Source: Alphaproteobacteria bacterium
GTDB taxonomy: Bacteria; Pseudomonadota; Alphaproteobacteria; Reyranellales; JAQSWP01
Assembly: GCA_029266575.1 (NCBI GenBank)
Contig: JAQSWP010000003.1
Span: 1-47,639 of the forward strand
Reading direction: 5' to 3'
Length of the DNA stretch: 47,639 bases
Position 1 is the first letter of the stretch. Each line of letters begins with the position of its first letter. The position numbers and the translations under genes are program-made. Of the stretch, positions 25,783-34,082 are shown in pieces. Under the pieces are notes generated by a model. That model did no database searches and was not told where the DNA came from. It was given only the letters and a program-made list of their open reading frames with translations.

Positions 25783-26913
25783 TCAGCAGGCTCGTGACGA
25801 AGGAACGAGCTGCAGCTGGACCGGCTTCTTGTTCTTCACCTCCCACACTGCCAGCGGCAGGCGGGTATGGCCGTCCTCCTGGAAGCAGAAACTTCCCGAC
25901 GCCGTCTCGAACTTCCTGACCTTGAGCAGCGTGTCGCGGAAAGTCTCGCGCGTGATCTTGGCACCCGAGGCCTGCGCCGCCTCGATAACCTTGGTCACCA
26001 CGGTGGCGAAATTGTAGCCATAGAGCACCAGCGGCCCGATCTTGGTGTTGGCGGCGGCGATTTCCGCCGGCAGCCCGTCGCCAATGGCAAAGCCGGTGTA
26101 GACGAAGCCTTCGCCGGCATCTACGTCGAACAGCGCGCCTTCGGGCGAGGCGAGATAGCCGATCAGCTGCGACTTGATGCCGAGCTGGCGGGCCTGCACC
26201 ACCACGGCGGTGTTTTCCGAGGTGCCGATAGTGCCGAGATAGATGGCGTCCGGTTCAGCCTGCTTGATGGCGGCAAGCTGCGGCCGGAAGCTGGCGGTCG
26301 GCACCGGATAGCGCTGCACCGACACCACCTTGATGCCGCATTTGGTGAAGCGATCCTCGACGGTATTGACGGCGGTGTCGCCGAAGGCGCCGTTGACGGC
26401 CAGCACGGCGATGGTCTTGATCGACTTCTTGGCGCAGTAATAGTCCGCCGCCGCATTCACTTCGTCGCCGAGCAACGGCACGATCTGCTGCAGGTAATTG
26501 TTTTCCTTCACCAGCGCCGTGGCTTCGGCGGTGCTGAAGATCACCGTCTTGCTTTCCTCGAGAAACGGCCGCGCCGCCAGCAGGATCGGGCTGCCCGCAC
26601 CCAGCATGGTCAGCACGTTGTCGACTTCGATCGACTTCTTGATCGAGTTCAGACCCATGGTCGGGTCGTAGGAGCCGACATTGACCGAGACGCGCTCGAT
26701 CTTAACGCCGCTGTTCTTCTTGTTGAACGCCTCGATCACCGGTGCCGCGCCGACGGCGAAGCCCTCACCGAGATTGGCGAACGGGCCGGTGCCGCCGAAG
26801 ATGCCGACCTTGATCGTTTCCTGGGCCTGGGCCGGAACCTGCAAGAACGCCGCCAGGACCAGCGCCGCAGCGACGCCACCCGATCGCGCGAATATCGCAT
26901 TCGAAAACTTCAT
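25783..26913 (-). CDS. Periplasmic HAAT-type substrate-binding protein, second system
   Basis: The 376-aa product begins with a signal peptide (MKFSNAIFARSGG, hydrophobic AAALVLAAFL, cleavage near AQA|Q) and then TIKVGIFGGTGPFANLGEGF, the start of a type I periplasmic binding protein. FNKKNSGVKIERVSV and later LGIKSQLIGYLASPEG fit the two-lobe fold. GGAGGGAACG precedes the ATG. It is only distantly like the protein from 7050-8213, so the two importers probably take different ligands. It is the first gene of the operon ending in livF (16597). The promoter region is shared with the divergent tetR and contains CTGACTAGTCGG. Confidence 0.9.
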   Translation of the reverse strand: MKFSNAIFARSGGVAAALVLAAFLQVPAQAQETIKVGIFGGTGPFANLGEGFAVGAAPVIEAFNKKNSGVKIERVSVNVGSYDPTMGLNSIKKSIEVDNVLTMLGAGSPILLAARPFLEESKTVIFSTAEATALVKENNYLQQIVPLLGDEVNAAADYYCAKKSIKTIAVLAVNGAFGDTAVNTVEDRFTKCGIKVVSVQRYPVPTASFRPQLAAIKQAEPDAIYLGTIGTSENTAVVVQARQLGIKSQLIGYLASPEGALFDVDAGEGFVYTGFAIGDGLPAEIAAANTKIGPLVLYGYNFATVVTKVIEAAQASGAKITRETFRDTLLKVRKFETASGSFCFQEDGHTRLPLAVWEVKNKKPVQLQLVPSSRAC

Positions 26914-26974
26914 CGTTCCCTCCTCAACGCTTCACGACGGTTCATGCCGTCTTGGTTTGCCTATGATAATAACA

Positions 26975-26990
26975 AACTGACTAGTCGGAA
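26975..26990. promoter_or_regulatory. Candidate TetR operator in the divergent tetR / binding-protein promoter
   Basis: AACTGACTAGTCGGAA has the perfect core GACTAGTC and lies 62 bp from the binding-protein ATG and 108 bp from the tetR ATG. It is the most symmetric of the CYRG-centred sites together with 8283-8298. Control of both directions by the adjacent TetR protein is likely but inferred. Confidence 0.55.
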
Positions 26991-27097
26991 TTGTTCTCAC
27001 ACTCGCCGCGCCCGGTCAAGGACGCGACACGTCCGCCGGCCGGCGTTGTGTTGGCTGGCTATTTCGCGCCATATTCGCGACCGGGGGAGCACAACTC

Positions 27098-27844
27098 ATG
27101 GCACGCCAGAAACCGAGCGCCCGCGTCGCAAAGCCAGCCGCCGCGGCCAAACGCGGAGCAAAAGCGAAAGCTGGACCGCAAGCGAAGGCTGGGCCGGTGG
27201 GCAAGCGGACGCGCACACCCAACCGGGTGCGCCGCGCCGTCAGCCGCGAAGCGGTGCTGAAATCGGCGCGCAGCCTGTTCGTGGCGCAGGGCTATCTGGC
27301 GACCTCGGTCGACGACATCGCGCGCAAGGCCGGCTATTCGAAGGGCGGCGTGTATTTCTACTTTCTCGACAAGTCGCAGATTCTGCACGAACTGCTGGTG
27401 CAGAGCTGCGCGCTCTATGCCGAGATCATCGCCACGCTGAAGAACGAGAAGCTCGATCCGATCGACCGCCTGGTCAGCTGGGTCAACAACGTCTCGCGCC
27501 TCGGCGCCGAGGCCGGCGACGAGATCCTGCTGCCGATCCTGATATCGCTGGAATTCCTCGGCGTCGGCGACGACATCGAGCATTTGGTCAAGGCGCATCA
27601 CCAGGCGCAACTCGACGCGCTGGTCGCAGCGCTGCGCGACGGCCGCAAGGCCGGCATCATCCGCGACAGCGGACCGATTCGCGAACAGGCGGCCAGCCTG
27701 TCGGCGCTCGCCAATGGCGCGCTGCTGGAATGGTTTCGCCGCAAAGACGAGCTCAACGGCCGCGCTTTCGTGCGCGCGCTGCGCGAGATCGTGATCGTCG
27801 CGACCTGCGTCGACGAACGACGGGGCGGCAACGCGGGCCGCTAA
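27098..27844 (+). CDS. TetR-family transcriptional regulator (second paralogue)
   Basis: The 248-aa protein has a long Ala/Lys-rich N-terminal tail (AAAAKRGAKAKAGPQAKAG) before the helix-turn-helix: SARSLFVAQGYLATSVDDIA then YSKGGVYFYFLDK (about residues 49-87). The C-terminal ligand domain carries LLPILISLEFLGVGD, also found in the first paralogue. GGGGGAG precedes the ATG. The stop overlaps the convergent dctM by 4 bp, exactly as the first paralogue overlaps livF. The two regulators probably arose by duplication, and similar recognition helices suggest similar operators. Confidence 0.9.
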   Translation: MARQKPSARVAKPAAAAKRGAKAKAGPQAKAGPVGKRTRTPNRVRRAVSREAVLKSARSLFVAQGYLATSVDDIARKAGYSKGGVYFYFLDKSQILHELLVQSCALYAEIIATLKNEKLDPIDRLVSWVNNVSRLGAEAGDEILLPILISLEFLGVGDDIEHLVKAHHQAQLDALVAALRDGRKAGIIRDSGPIREQAASLSALANGALLEWFRRKDELNGRAFVRALREIVIVATCVDERRGGNAGR

Positions 27845-29154
27845 TTGCCCATCTGCGCCGGCAGCCATGTCGATATCTCCGGAACGGCGACCAGCACCGC
27901 CAGCACGCACAGCTCCATGATGATGAAAGGCATCACGCCGCGTATCAGCTCGCCCGCCTTGACCGTGTTGTCGGAGGCGCTCATGACGGCGAACAGGTTC
28001 AGTCCGACGGGTGGTGTGATGGTAGCGATCTCGATCATCTTGACCACGATGATGGCGAACCAGACGACATCGACGCCGATATGCTTGGCGACCGGCCACA
28101 GGAAGGGAATGGTGATCAGCATGATCGACATCGTGTCGATGAACATGCCCAGGATCAGGTACAGAACGCAGATGGCGATGATGAATTGAACCGGCGTCAG
28201 GTCCCAGCCAGCCACGAGCTGCGACAGGCCGGTAATGAAGCCGCCATAGGTCAGCAGGCGGGAGAACACCAGACCGCCGATGACGATGAAGAACAGCGCG
28301 GCAGTCGCCGTGGCGGTGCGCTGCAGGGCGGTCCACAGATTGGCCCAGTCCAGTCGCCGCCGCAGCAAAGCGATGGCCAGCGCGCCGGTGGCGCCGATTG
28401 CGCCGGCCGATGAGGGGAACAGCAAGCCGGTGTAGATGCCGCCCAGGACGATCCCGATCAAGGCGAGGGCCGGACCGATCTCGAGCAGTCCGCGCAGTTG
28501 TTCGGCCAGCGTGTAATGCTGGCCTTGGCGCGGCGCCAAATGGGGTCGAATGCGGACGATGACGGCGATGCCGATCAGGTAGACGACGGCGGTGAAAATG
28601 CCTGGGACGATGCCGGCGATCAGCAGCGAGCCGATCGAGGCTTCGGTCAGGATGGCGACGATGACCAGGCTGATCGAAGGCGGAATGAGGGCGGCAAACG
28701 TGCCCGACGCGGCGATGCAGCCCGCGCTGATGCCACGCTCGTAGCCGAACTTCAGCATTTCCGGCAGGGCGATGCGGGTGAACACCGTGGCATTGACGAT
28801 TGTGGAGCCCGAAATCGCGCCGAAAATCGCCGACGCCAGTGTCGTCGCCATCAACAGGCCGCCGCGGACGCGGCCGAACAGGCGATTGGTGACGGCATAA
28901 AGCTCACTTGTAAGACCGGCCACCGAGGCCAGTGCGCCCATGAGGATAAACATCGGAATGACAGCAAAGGCGTATTCGCTCAAGACCTGGTAGGGCAGGG
29001 TCTTCAGCGTGCTCGCCATGAAGCCAAAGCCGCCGACATACCACAGCCCGACGACGCCGACGCTGATCATGGAGAACGCTACCGGCACACCCAACGCGCC
29101 GACGGCCAACAGCGCGCCGATCGCCAGTACTCCGACCAGGAGCGCTTCGCTCAT
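27841..29154 (-). CDS. dctM: TRAP transporter large permease (DctM)
   Basis: The 437-aa membrane protein begins MSEALLVGVLAIGALLAVGA (ATG 29154, GAGGAATTGCT upstream). It has about a dozen hydrophobic segments, the DctM motifs AVIPMFILMGALAS near residue 65, ISGSTIVNATVFTRIALPEM near 115, and IPPSISLVIVAILTEASIGS near 155, and GMFIDTMSIMLITIPFLWPV near 345. It overlaps dctQ by 4 bp, so it is coupled. It is the Na+- or H+-driven channel subunit that takes the ligand from DctP across the inner membrane. Confidence 0.93.
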   Translation of the reverse strand: MSEALLVGVLAIGALLAVGALGVPVAFSMISVGVVGLWYVGGFGFMASTLKTLPYQVLSEYAFAVIPMFILMGALASVAGLTSELYAVTNRLFGRVRGGLLMATTLASAIFGAISGSTIVNATVFTRIALPEMLKFGYERGISAGCIAASGTFAALIPPSISLVIVAILTEASIGSLLIAGIVPGIFTAVVYLIGIAVIVRIRPHLAPRQGQHYTLAEQLRGLLEIGPALALIGIVLGGIYTGLLFPSSAGAIGATGALAIALLRRRLDWANLWTALQRTATATAALFFIVIGGLVFSRLLTYGGFITGLSQLVAGWDLTPVQFIIAICVLYLILGMFIDTMSIMLITIPFLWPVAKHIGVDVVWFAIIVVKMIEIATITPPVGLNLFAVMSASDNTVKAGELIRGVMPFIIMELCVLAVLVAVPEISTWLPAQMGN

Positions 29155-29693
29155 AGCAATTCCTCGGGTTTTCCAGCAGCCGGTTGGCGCTCCACTTCCC
29201 GCCAGACGCCGCAACTGATCCATGCCAGCTGCCGGACGAATTCGACCATGGCCAAGCTAAGGCCGATGGCGAAGAGGATTTTCCAGGGATAGATCGGAAA
29301 CGAGTACAGGCTCGATGCCGTCTCGCGCATTTTGGTGCTTTCGAGTGCCAGTTCCCAGGCCCGCCAGGTGATCAGGAACATGCAAACCAGGCCGACGACG
29401 AGCTCGATGACCAGAGAGATCCGCTTGCCGACGCGAGAAAAATTCTGCACCACAACGTCGACGACGATGTGTTCGCGCTTGTATTGGGTATAGGCCAGCG
29501 TCATGGCGATGCTCACCGCCAGCGCCACCTCGACCGATTCGTTGGCGCCGGAAAACGGCCGGCCCAGCACCAGATAGAAAAGGACGTCGGCCGTGCTGAT
29601 CATGGCGATGAAGAACATGCCGATGCCGGCAATCCCCAGCGCGACGCCGTTCATAGTCCGCAGTGCCTTATCCAGTCGAAGCAGGGAATTCAT
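29151..29693 (-). CDS. dctQ: TRAP transporter small permease (DctQ)
   Basis: I start this at ATG 29693 (MNSLLRLDK); the track start is a TTG upstream inside the hairpin. The 180-aa product has four hydrophobic segments and the DctQ feature YKREHIVVDVVVQ near residue 90, followed by an amphipathic stretch. Upstream, between dctP and this gene, is a large GC hairpin and no strong ribosome-binding site. DctQ partners DctM in the membrane; some members are fused to it, here they are separate but overlapping. Confidence 0.88.
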   Translation of the reverse strand: MNSLLRLDKALRTMNGVALGIAGIGMFFIAMISTADVLFYLVLGRPFSGANESVEVALAVSIAMTLAYTQYKREHIVVDVVVQNFSRVGKRISLVIELVVGLVCMFLITWRAWELALESTKMRETASSLYSFPIYPWKILFAIGLSLAMVEFVRQLAWISCGVWREVERQPAAGKPEELL

Positions 29694-29720
29694 CGGAGTG
29701 ACCGGCGTTCGTTGATCGAG

Positions 29721-29763
29721 TCCGGCCCGATCCTGCCCGTGGCGGGACAAGGATCAGGCCGGA
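29721..29763 (-). terminator. Long nested hairpin between dctP and dctQ
   Basis: TCCGGCC pairs with GGCCGGA, GATCCT with AGGATC, and CCCG with CGGG, giving a stem of about 17 pairs with small mismatches around a TGG loop. No T-run follows on the minus strand. It probably protects the dctP transcript end or attenuates dctQM. Confidence 0.65.
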
Positions 29764-29800
29764 AGGCTGTCGCAACAGCAACGTGCACGATGCGTCGCTG

Positions 29801-30859
29801 TTATTTCAGTTCGGTACGCCGCTTCTTGATGTACTCGCCGATCTCCGCCGCGACGGCAGCCCGGTCGGTGCCCTTTTGCTGCTCGACCCAGACGTCGATG
29901 AAGTTCGGCACCATGGCTTCCAGCTTCTTCTGCTCGGCGGCCGGGAAATCGACGATGATGGCGCCCTGCTTCTTCATCTCGACCAGCGCTTCCTCAGCGG
30001 CCGCGGTGTCGGCCTCGCCGCTGCGCTTTTCAGCTTCGCGGCCCAGTTCGGTGATCAGCTTGCGCACGCTCTCCGGCCACTTGTTGAAGAACAGATCGTA
30101 ATTGACGACCACCGGCCAGGTCGCGCCGGCGCCGAAATTGGCGGTGCTGACGTATTTGCCCTGCTCGTAGATCTTCTGGCTCTGCAGCGCCGGGTAGGAA
30201 TAGAAAGCGCAGTCCAGGCGATTGCGCTGCAGGCCTTCGTAGATTTCAGCCGGCAGCACGGTGACACCGACCGCGCCGACCGATTCCCACAGGCGCGGAT
30301 GATAGGCGCTGAACTGGCGGATCTTCTTGTTCTTCAGGTCTTCGACCGTGGCAACCGGCTTGGTGCAGGAGACGCGGAACGAGGTCGCCGAGTTGAAGTA
30401 GATCGGCCAGATGCCCAGCGCCTTGAACTCCGCCTGCATGGCGGGGAACTTGTCGAAAATCTCACGTGTGATCTGCGACGCCTGGCCGGCGCTGGCGAAA
30501 GTCAGCGTCCCTAGCAGCGCGTTCGGCATGGTGTTGAGCGGCAGCTGCGACGGATAATAGCCTTGCGCGTCGCCGCCGAAGGCAACGCCGCCCTTGCCGA
30601 CCATGTCGAACACTTCCTTGGGCCGCGCCAGCGAGCCGTTCCAGAAAATCTGCGTCTTGATCTTGCCGCCGCTGCGCTTCTCCAGCTCCTCGAAGAACCA
30701 CTTGTCGGCCTTCTGCGACTGCACGTAGGTCTCCGGCAGCGAATGCGCCATCTTCAGCGACATTTCCGGATAGTCTTGGGCAGCGGCGACGCCAACGCCA
30801 AGACCGAAGGCGACCGCCCCAAGAGCGCTCGCACGAATTGCCATCATCATCTTCGACAT
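29801..30859 (-). CDS. dctP: TRAP transporter periplasmic binding protein (DctP)
   Basis: The 352-aa product has a signal peptide (MSKMMMAIRASALGAVAFG, cleavage near AAA|Q) and the DctP fold: LKMAHSLPETYVQSQ near residue 35, RSGGKIKTQIFWNGSL near 62, and the family signature around TVEDLKNKKIRQFSAYHP near 170, where Arg usually contacts a carboxylate. GGAGG precedes the ATG. It is the first gene of the TRAP operon. TRAP systems take up organic acids; FNSATSFRVSCTKP suggests a member of the non-dicarboxylate (7TMR-DctP-like) groups, but the ligand cannot be named. Confidence 0.92.
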   Translation of the reverse strand: MSKMMMAIRASALGAVAFGLGVGVAAAQDYPEMSLKMAHSLPETYVQSQKADKWFFEELEKRSGGKIKTQIFWNGSLARPKEVFDMVGKGGVAFGGDAQGYYPSQLPLNTMPNALLGTLTFASAGQASQITREIFDKFPAMQAEFKALGIWPIYFNSATSFRVSCTKPVATVEDLKNKKIRQFSAYHPRLWESVGAVGVTVLPAEIYEGLQRNRLDCAFYSYPALQSQKIYEQGKYVSTANFGAGATWPVVVNYDLFFNKWPESVRKLITELGREAEKRSGEADTAAAEEALVEMKKQGAIIVDFPAAEQKKLEAMVPNFIDVWVEQQKGTDRAAVAAEIGEYIKKRRTELK

Positions 30860-30951
30860 GACTTGTTATCCTCCCTGCTTGTTTTCAAATAGGTTTTTGT
30901 GCCTGTCCGATTTGCCGGTGGCGCGCCGACCGCTGTCAGCGACAAAGAAAA

Positions 30952-30967
30952 AACCGACCAGTTGGAT
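30952..30967. promoter_or_regulatory. Candidate TetR operator upstream of dctP
   Basis: AACCGACCAGTTGGAT lies 95 bp upstream of the dctP ATG and matches the CYRG-centred sites at 15767 and 26975 in the half CCGACC/YRGT. Presence at the TRAP promoter suggests that the neighbouring TetR proteins control several uptake systems together. Confidence 0.45.
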
Positions 30968-31037
30968 TGTAGTATCGAGACGTCCGGAGTCAATCGGCAT
31001 GGGCGGTTGGCGGGTCGCAATTCGAACCGGCGGTGGC

Positions 31038-32576
31038 TCATGGCTCGATCCGCCGTTTGAAACCGAGGCTGCTGCTGTTGGCGGCGCGCCGGATCGTGCG
31101 GGAGATCAGCTGACGGGTTTCCTCCGGCGCGATCACATCGTCGATCAAGCCCAGCCCGGCGGTGGCGTAGGCGCTTGCCGCGATCTCGAATTCGGCAAGG
31201 ATTTCCTGTTTGCGCGCCACGGGATCGGCCGCCGCCAGAATGTCCTTCTCGTGCGCCAGCATGACGCCGGCCTCCGGCCCCATGACGTCGAAGAAGGCGG
31301 TCGGCCAGGCGACGATGGCGTTGGGCCGGCAGGCGCGCCCGCACATGGCGATATATGCCATGCCCACCGCTTTCCTGACCACGATCTGGATCTTCGGCAC
31401 GCTGGCGGAGATCAGCGACATCATCAGCCGGCCGCACAGGCTGACCATGCGCTGCTTTTCGATTTCCGGCCCGACCAGGAACCCCGGCGTGTCGCAGAAG
31501 AATGCGAGCGGGATATGGAAAGCGTCGCAGATGTCGATGAAGCGGCGCGCCTTGATCGCCGCCTTCTCGTCCAGCACGCCAGCGCGCTGCGAAGGGTTGT
31601 TGGCCACAAGCCCGACCGGCTGGCCGTCGATGCGCGCCAGCGCAGTGATCAGGTTGCGGCCATAGGCGCTGTGCAACTCGAACAGGCTATCCTCGTCAAC
31701 GACGAGCTGCAGCAGCCGGTGCATGGAGTAGGCCTGCCGGTGCCCTTGCGGCACCAGCTTACGCAACGAGGCGGCGCCCTGCTCCGTCTCGCACAACGCC
31801 GCGCGTGCCGGTGTCGCCGGCGGACGCTCGTGGCAGCTCGACGGTAGATAAGAGAGGTAGCGGCGCACGGCGCGCAGCGCTTCGGCTTCGTCGGCGCCGA
31901 GATAGTCGATCTGGCCGGTGGCGCGCATCGCCATATCCGGCCCGCCGATCTCGTCGAAGGTGTGGTCGACGCCGATACCGACCTTGACGATGGGCGGCCC
32001 GGACATGCCCATGAAGCCGGTGTCCTTCACCATGGCGACGAAGTCGCACATCGAGCCGACGAAGGACGGGCCGCCGAACGAAGCGCCCATATGGACCGAG
32101 ATCTGCGGCACGACACCACTCAACTCGAAATGCTGCGCGAAGCCGCCGCCCAGTCCGGCCGAATAAGCGCCGTTGGTTTCCTGCACCCGGGCAGCACCAG
32201 CCTCGTTCAGCATCACCAAAGGCAACCGCTCGCGCACCGCGAGCGATCTAAGCCGCATCAGCTTTTCTTCGGCCACACGCCCTCTGGTGCCGGCAAGCAC
32301 CGAGGGATCGTCCGCCATGACGAAGACGCGCCGGCCTTCAATGGCCCCGCAGCCGGTAATGACGCCGTCCGCCGGCGTGCGGTGTTCGAGGCCCGGATAA
32401 TTGCTGCGCGCCAGCAGGCCCATCTCGTCGAACGAGCCGGGGTCGAACAGGATGTCGAGCCGCTCGCGCACCGGCAGCTTGCCGGCGGCGCGCACCTTCT
32501 GGAGCCGCTCCGCGCCGCCCATCTTCTCCGCCTCGCAGCGGCGGGCAGCGAGCTCTTCGAGCAGACGATCTTCCAT
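31038..32576 (-). CDS. Acyl-CoA carboxyltransferase (carboxylase beta-type subunit)
   Basis: The protein (512 aa from ATG 32576; the track adds 83 spurious residues) has two carboxyltransferase halves: GKLPVRERLDILFDPGSF near residue 30, VMADDPSVLAGTRGR near 85, GASFGGPSFVGSMCDF, IGGPDMAMRATGQID, then CDTPGFLVGPEIE near 365 and AMCGRACRPNAIVAWPTA near 420. It resembles propionyl- or methylcrotonyl-CoA carboxylase beta subunits and the related decarboxylase and glutaconyl-CoA subunits. No biotin carboxylase or biotinyl carrier gene is visible nearby, so it either borrows them from elsewhere or works as a decarboxylase-type subunit. It is the last gene of the six-gene operon starting at 37622. 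Confidence 0.88.
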   Translation of the reverse strand: MEDRLLEELAARRCEAEKMGGAERLQKVRAAGKLPVRERLDILFDPGSFDEMGLLARSNYPGLEHRTPADGVITGCGAIEGRRVFVMADDPSVLAGTRGRVAEEKLMRLRSLAVRERLPLVMLNEAGAARVQETNGAYSAGLGGGFAQHFELSGVVPQISVHMGASFGGPSFVGSMCDFVAMVKDTGFMGMSGPPIVKVGIGVDHTFDEIGGPDMAMRATGQIDYLGADEAEALRAVRRYLSYLPSSCHERPPATPARAALCETEQGAASLRKLVPQGHRQAYSMHRLLQLVVDEDSLFELHSAYGRNLITALARIDGQPVGLVANNPSQRAGVLDEKAAIKARRFIDICDAFHIPLAFFCDTPGFLVGPEIEKQRMVSLCGRLMMSLISASVPKIQIVVRKAVGMAYIAMCGRACRPNAIVAWPTAFFDVMGPEAGVMLAHEKDILAAADPVARKQEILAEFEIAASAYATAGLGLIDDVIAPEETRQLISRTIRRAANSSSLGFKRRIEP

Positions 32577-32593
32577 TTTCCGGGCGTCCTGCT

Positions 32594-33355
32594 CTAAGTA
32601 ATCGTAGCGCCGCCATCGGCGACGATGACCTGGCCGGTGACGAAACGTCCCGCCGGCGCCGCCAGCATGACGGCGATGCCGCCGATGTCGTCCGGTTCGG
32701 CCAGCCGCTTGATCGACTGGCTGCCCAGGAAGTAGTCGGAGTTCTCTTTTGAATCCCAAAGCGGCTTTGCGAAGTCGGTCTTGATCAAGCCCGGCGCGAT
32801 AGCATTGACGCGGATATTGTCGCACCCCAGTTCGATGGCGAGATTGCGCACAAGCGCCATGTCAGCGGCCTTGGAGACGCCATAGGCGCCCAGTGTCTCG
32901 CTGCCCTTGATGCCGGCGATGGAGGAGATGAGGATGACCGCGCCATCCTTTTTCGCCTGCATGTCCGGCAGAGCCAGCTTCACCAACCACAGGCTGGAGA
33001 GGATGTTGTTGCGCATAATCTTGTCGAACATGTCGTCAGGCAGGCTCATCATCGGCCCGTAATGCGGATTGGACGCGGCATTGCACACAACGATGTCAAC
33101 GGGGCCGAGCTGGCGGCGGGTTTCGGCCACCAGATTTTCCATATGAGCCTTCTCGGAGATATTGGCCGGCACTGCGATCGCCGTGCCGCCTTGCCGCGTG
33201 ATCTCAGCGGCGACCTCTTCGCACGGAGCGGCCTTGCGGCTGGAGATGACAACTTTGGCGCCGTGCCGGGCGATTTGGGCTGCGATCGAGCGGCCGATGC
33301 CTTTGCTGGAGCCGGTGACGATGGCGACTTTGCCGCTAAGATCGAACAAATTCAT
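32594..33355 (-). CDS. Short-chain dehydrogenase/reductase (SDR)
   Basis: The 253-aa protein is a classical SDR: cofactor loop TGSSKGIGRS near residue 14, CNAAS near 88 (NAG-like), a Ser in LISSIAGIKG near 142, and the catalytic YGVSKAA near 158, followed by RVNAIAPGLIKTDF near 188. IVADGGATIT ends the protein as is usual. It would oxidise a hydroxyacyl-CoA or reduce a keto compound with NAD(P). It lies 17 bp after the crotonase-family gene and 17 bp before the carboxyltransferase, so it probably performs one redox step of this pathway. Confidence 0.88.
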   Translation of the reverse strand: MNLFDLSGKVAIVTGSSKGIGRSIAAQIARHGAKVVISSRKAAPCEEVAAEITRQGGTAIAVPANISEKAHMENLVAETRRQLGPVDIVVCNAASNPHYGPMMSLPDDMFDKIMRNNILSSLWLVKLALPDMQAKKDGAVILISSIAGIKGSETLGAYGVSKAADMALVRNLAIELGCDNIRVNAIAPGLIKTDFAKPLWDSKENSDYFLGSQSIKRLAEPDDIGGIAVMLAAPAGRFVTGQVIVADGGATIT

Positions 33356-33372
33356 TTCTTCTTAGCCTCCGC

Positions 33373-34065
33373 CTAGCGACGCAACGACATCGGAATGCGC
33401 GATACGCTCTGCCAGCGATCGGCCGCGCGCACCGCCGACTTCAGCGCCACGATGGAATTCTTCGGCACGTCCTTGAGATCGGCCGCCAGCTCGTCGGCGA
33501 ATTTGCGCCGGTCAGCGTCCTCGACCGCATGCGTCGCCAGCCCCAGCTCCAGTGCCTCCGTCACGGCGACCTTGCGATTGCGCAGCACAAGGTCGAAGGC
33601 CTGGTGATCGCCGACGATGCGGGCCAGCCGGCCGGTGCCCAAGGTCACGCCCGACAGGCGGAAGCCCGGAAAGCGCAGCCAAGTCGATGCGGCGCAGGCG
33701 CGATAGTCGCAATTGACGGCGAGATCGGCGCCCGCCCCGATCGCTGCGCCCTGCACCATGGCGACCGAAACATAGGGGGCGTTCCAGATCAGCTGCAGCA
33801 ACGATTCGATCGCCAGGATGCGGTTGTTGCGCTCCTTCTTATTGGCAAAACCGCCCTGCCCGGTATCGAAGCCGGAGCAGAAATTTTTGCCCGCACCGCT
33901 TAAGATCAGCAGGCGAGTCTCGTCCTCGTAGGCTTCCAGCACCACATCGGTCAGCGCCGCGACGGTCGGCGTGTCGAGCGAGTTTGACCGCTCCGGCCGG
34001 TCGATCTGCACGTCCAACTGAAATTCGTCGACGCGGGTGATGAGAAGGCCGTTCTGGCTGGTCAT
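33373..34065 (-). CDS. Crotonase (enoyl-CoA hydratase/isomerase) family protein, atypical active site
   Basis: The product (230 aa from ATG 34065) has the crotonase oxyanion-hole segments ILSGAGKNFCSGFDTG near residue 55 and VQGAAIGAGADLAVNCDYR near 105. At the two hydratase glutamates of rat ECH it shows Asp (GADLA) and Gly (RFPGFRL), so plain enoyl-CoA hydration is unlikely. Loss of the second Glu is seen in some members acting as isomerase, lyase, decarboxylase or hydrolase. The C-terminal part (NSIVALKSAVRAADRW) is standard. The neighbours on both sides are CoA-linked enzymes, so it most likely acts on a CoA ester of this pathway. Confidence 0.85.
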   Translation of the reverse strand: MTSQNGLLITRVDEFQLDVQIDRPERSNSLDTPTVAALTDVVLEAYEDETRLLILSGAGKNFCSGFDTGQGGFANKKERNNRILAIESLLQLIWNAPYVSVAMVQGAAIGAGADLAVNCDYRACAASTWLRFPGFRLSGVTLGTGRLARIVGDHQAFDLVLRNRKVAVTEALELGLATHAVEDADRRKFADELAADLKDVPKNSIVALKSAVRAADRWQSVSRIPMSLRR

Positions 34066-34082
34066 GTACGCTTGCCTGTTTG

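Noticed and set aside
25867-28413. 848-aa plus-strand ORF, the longest in the track
   Set aside because: It crosses the antisense of the binding-protein gene, the intergenic region, the sense strand of tetR in another frame and the antisense of dctM; no domain is visible and real genes explain the DNA.
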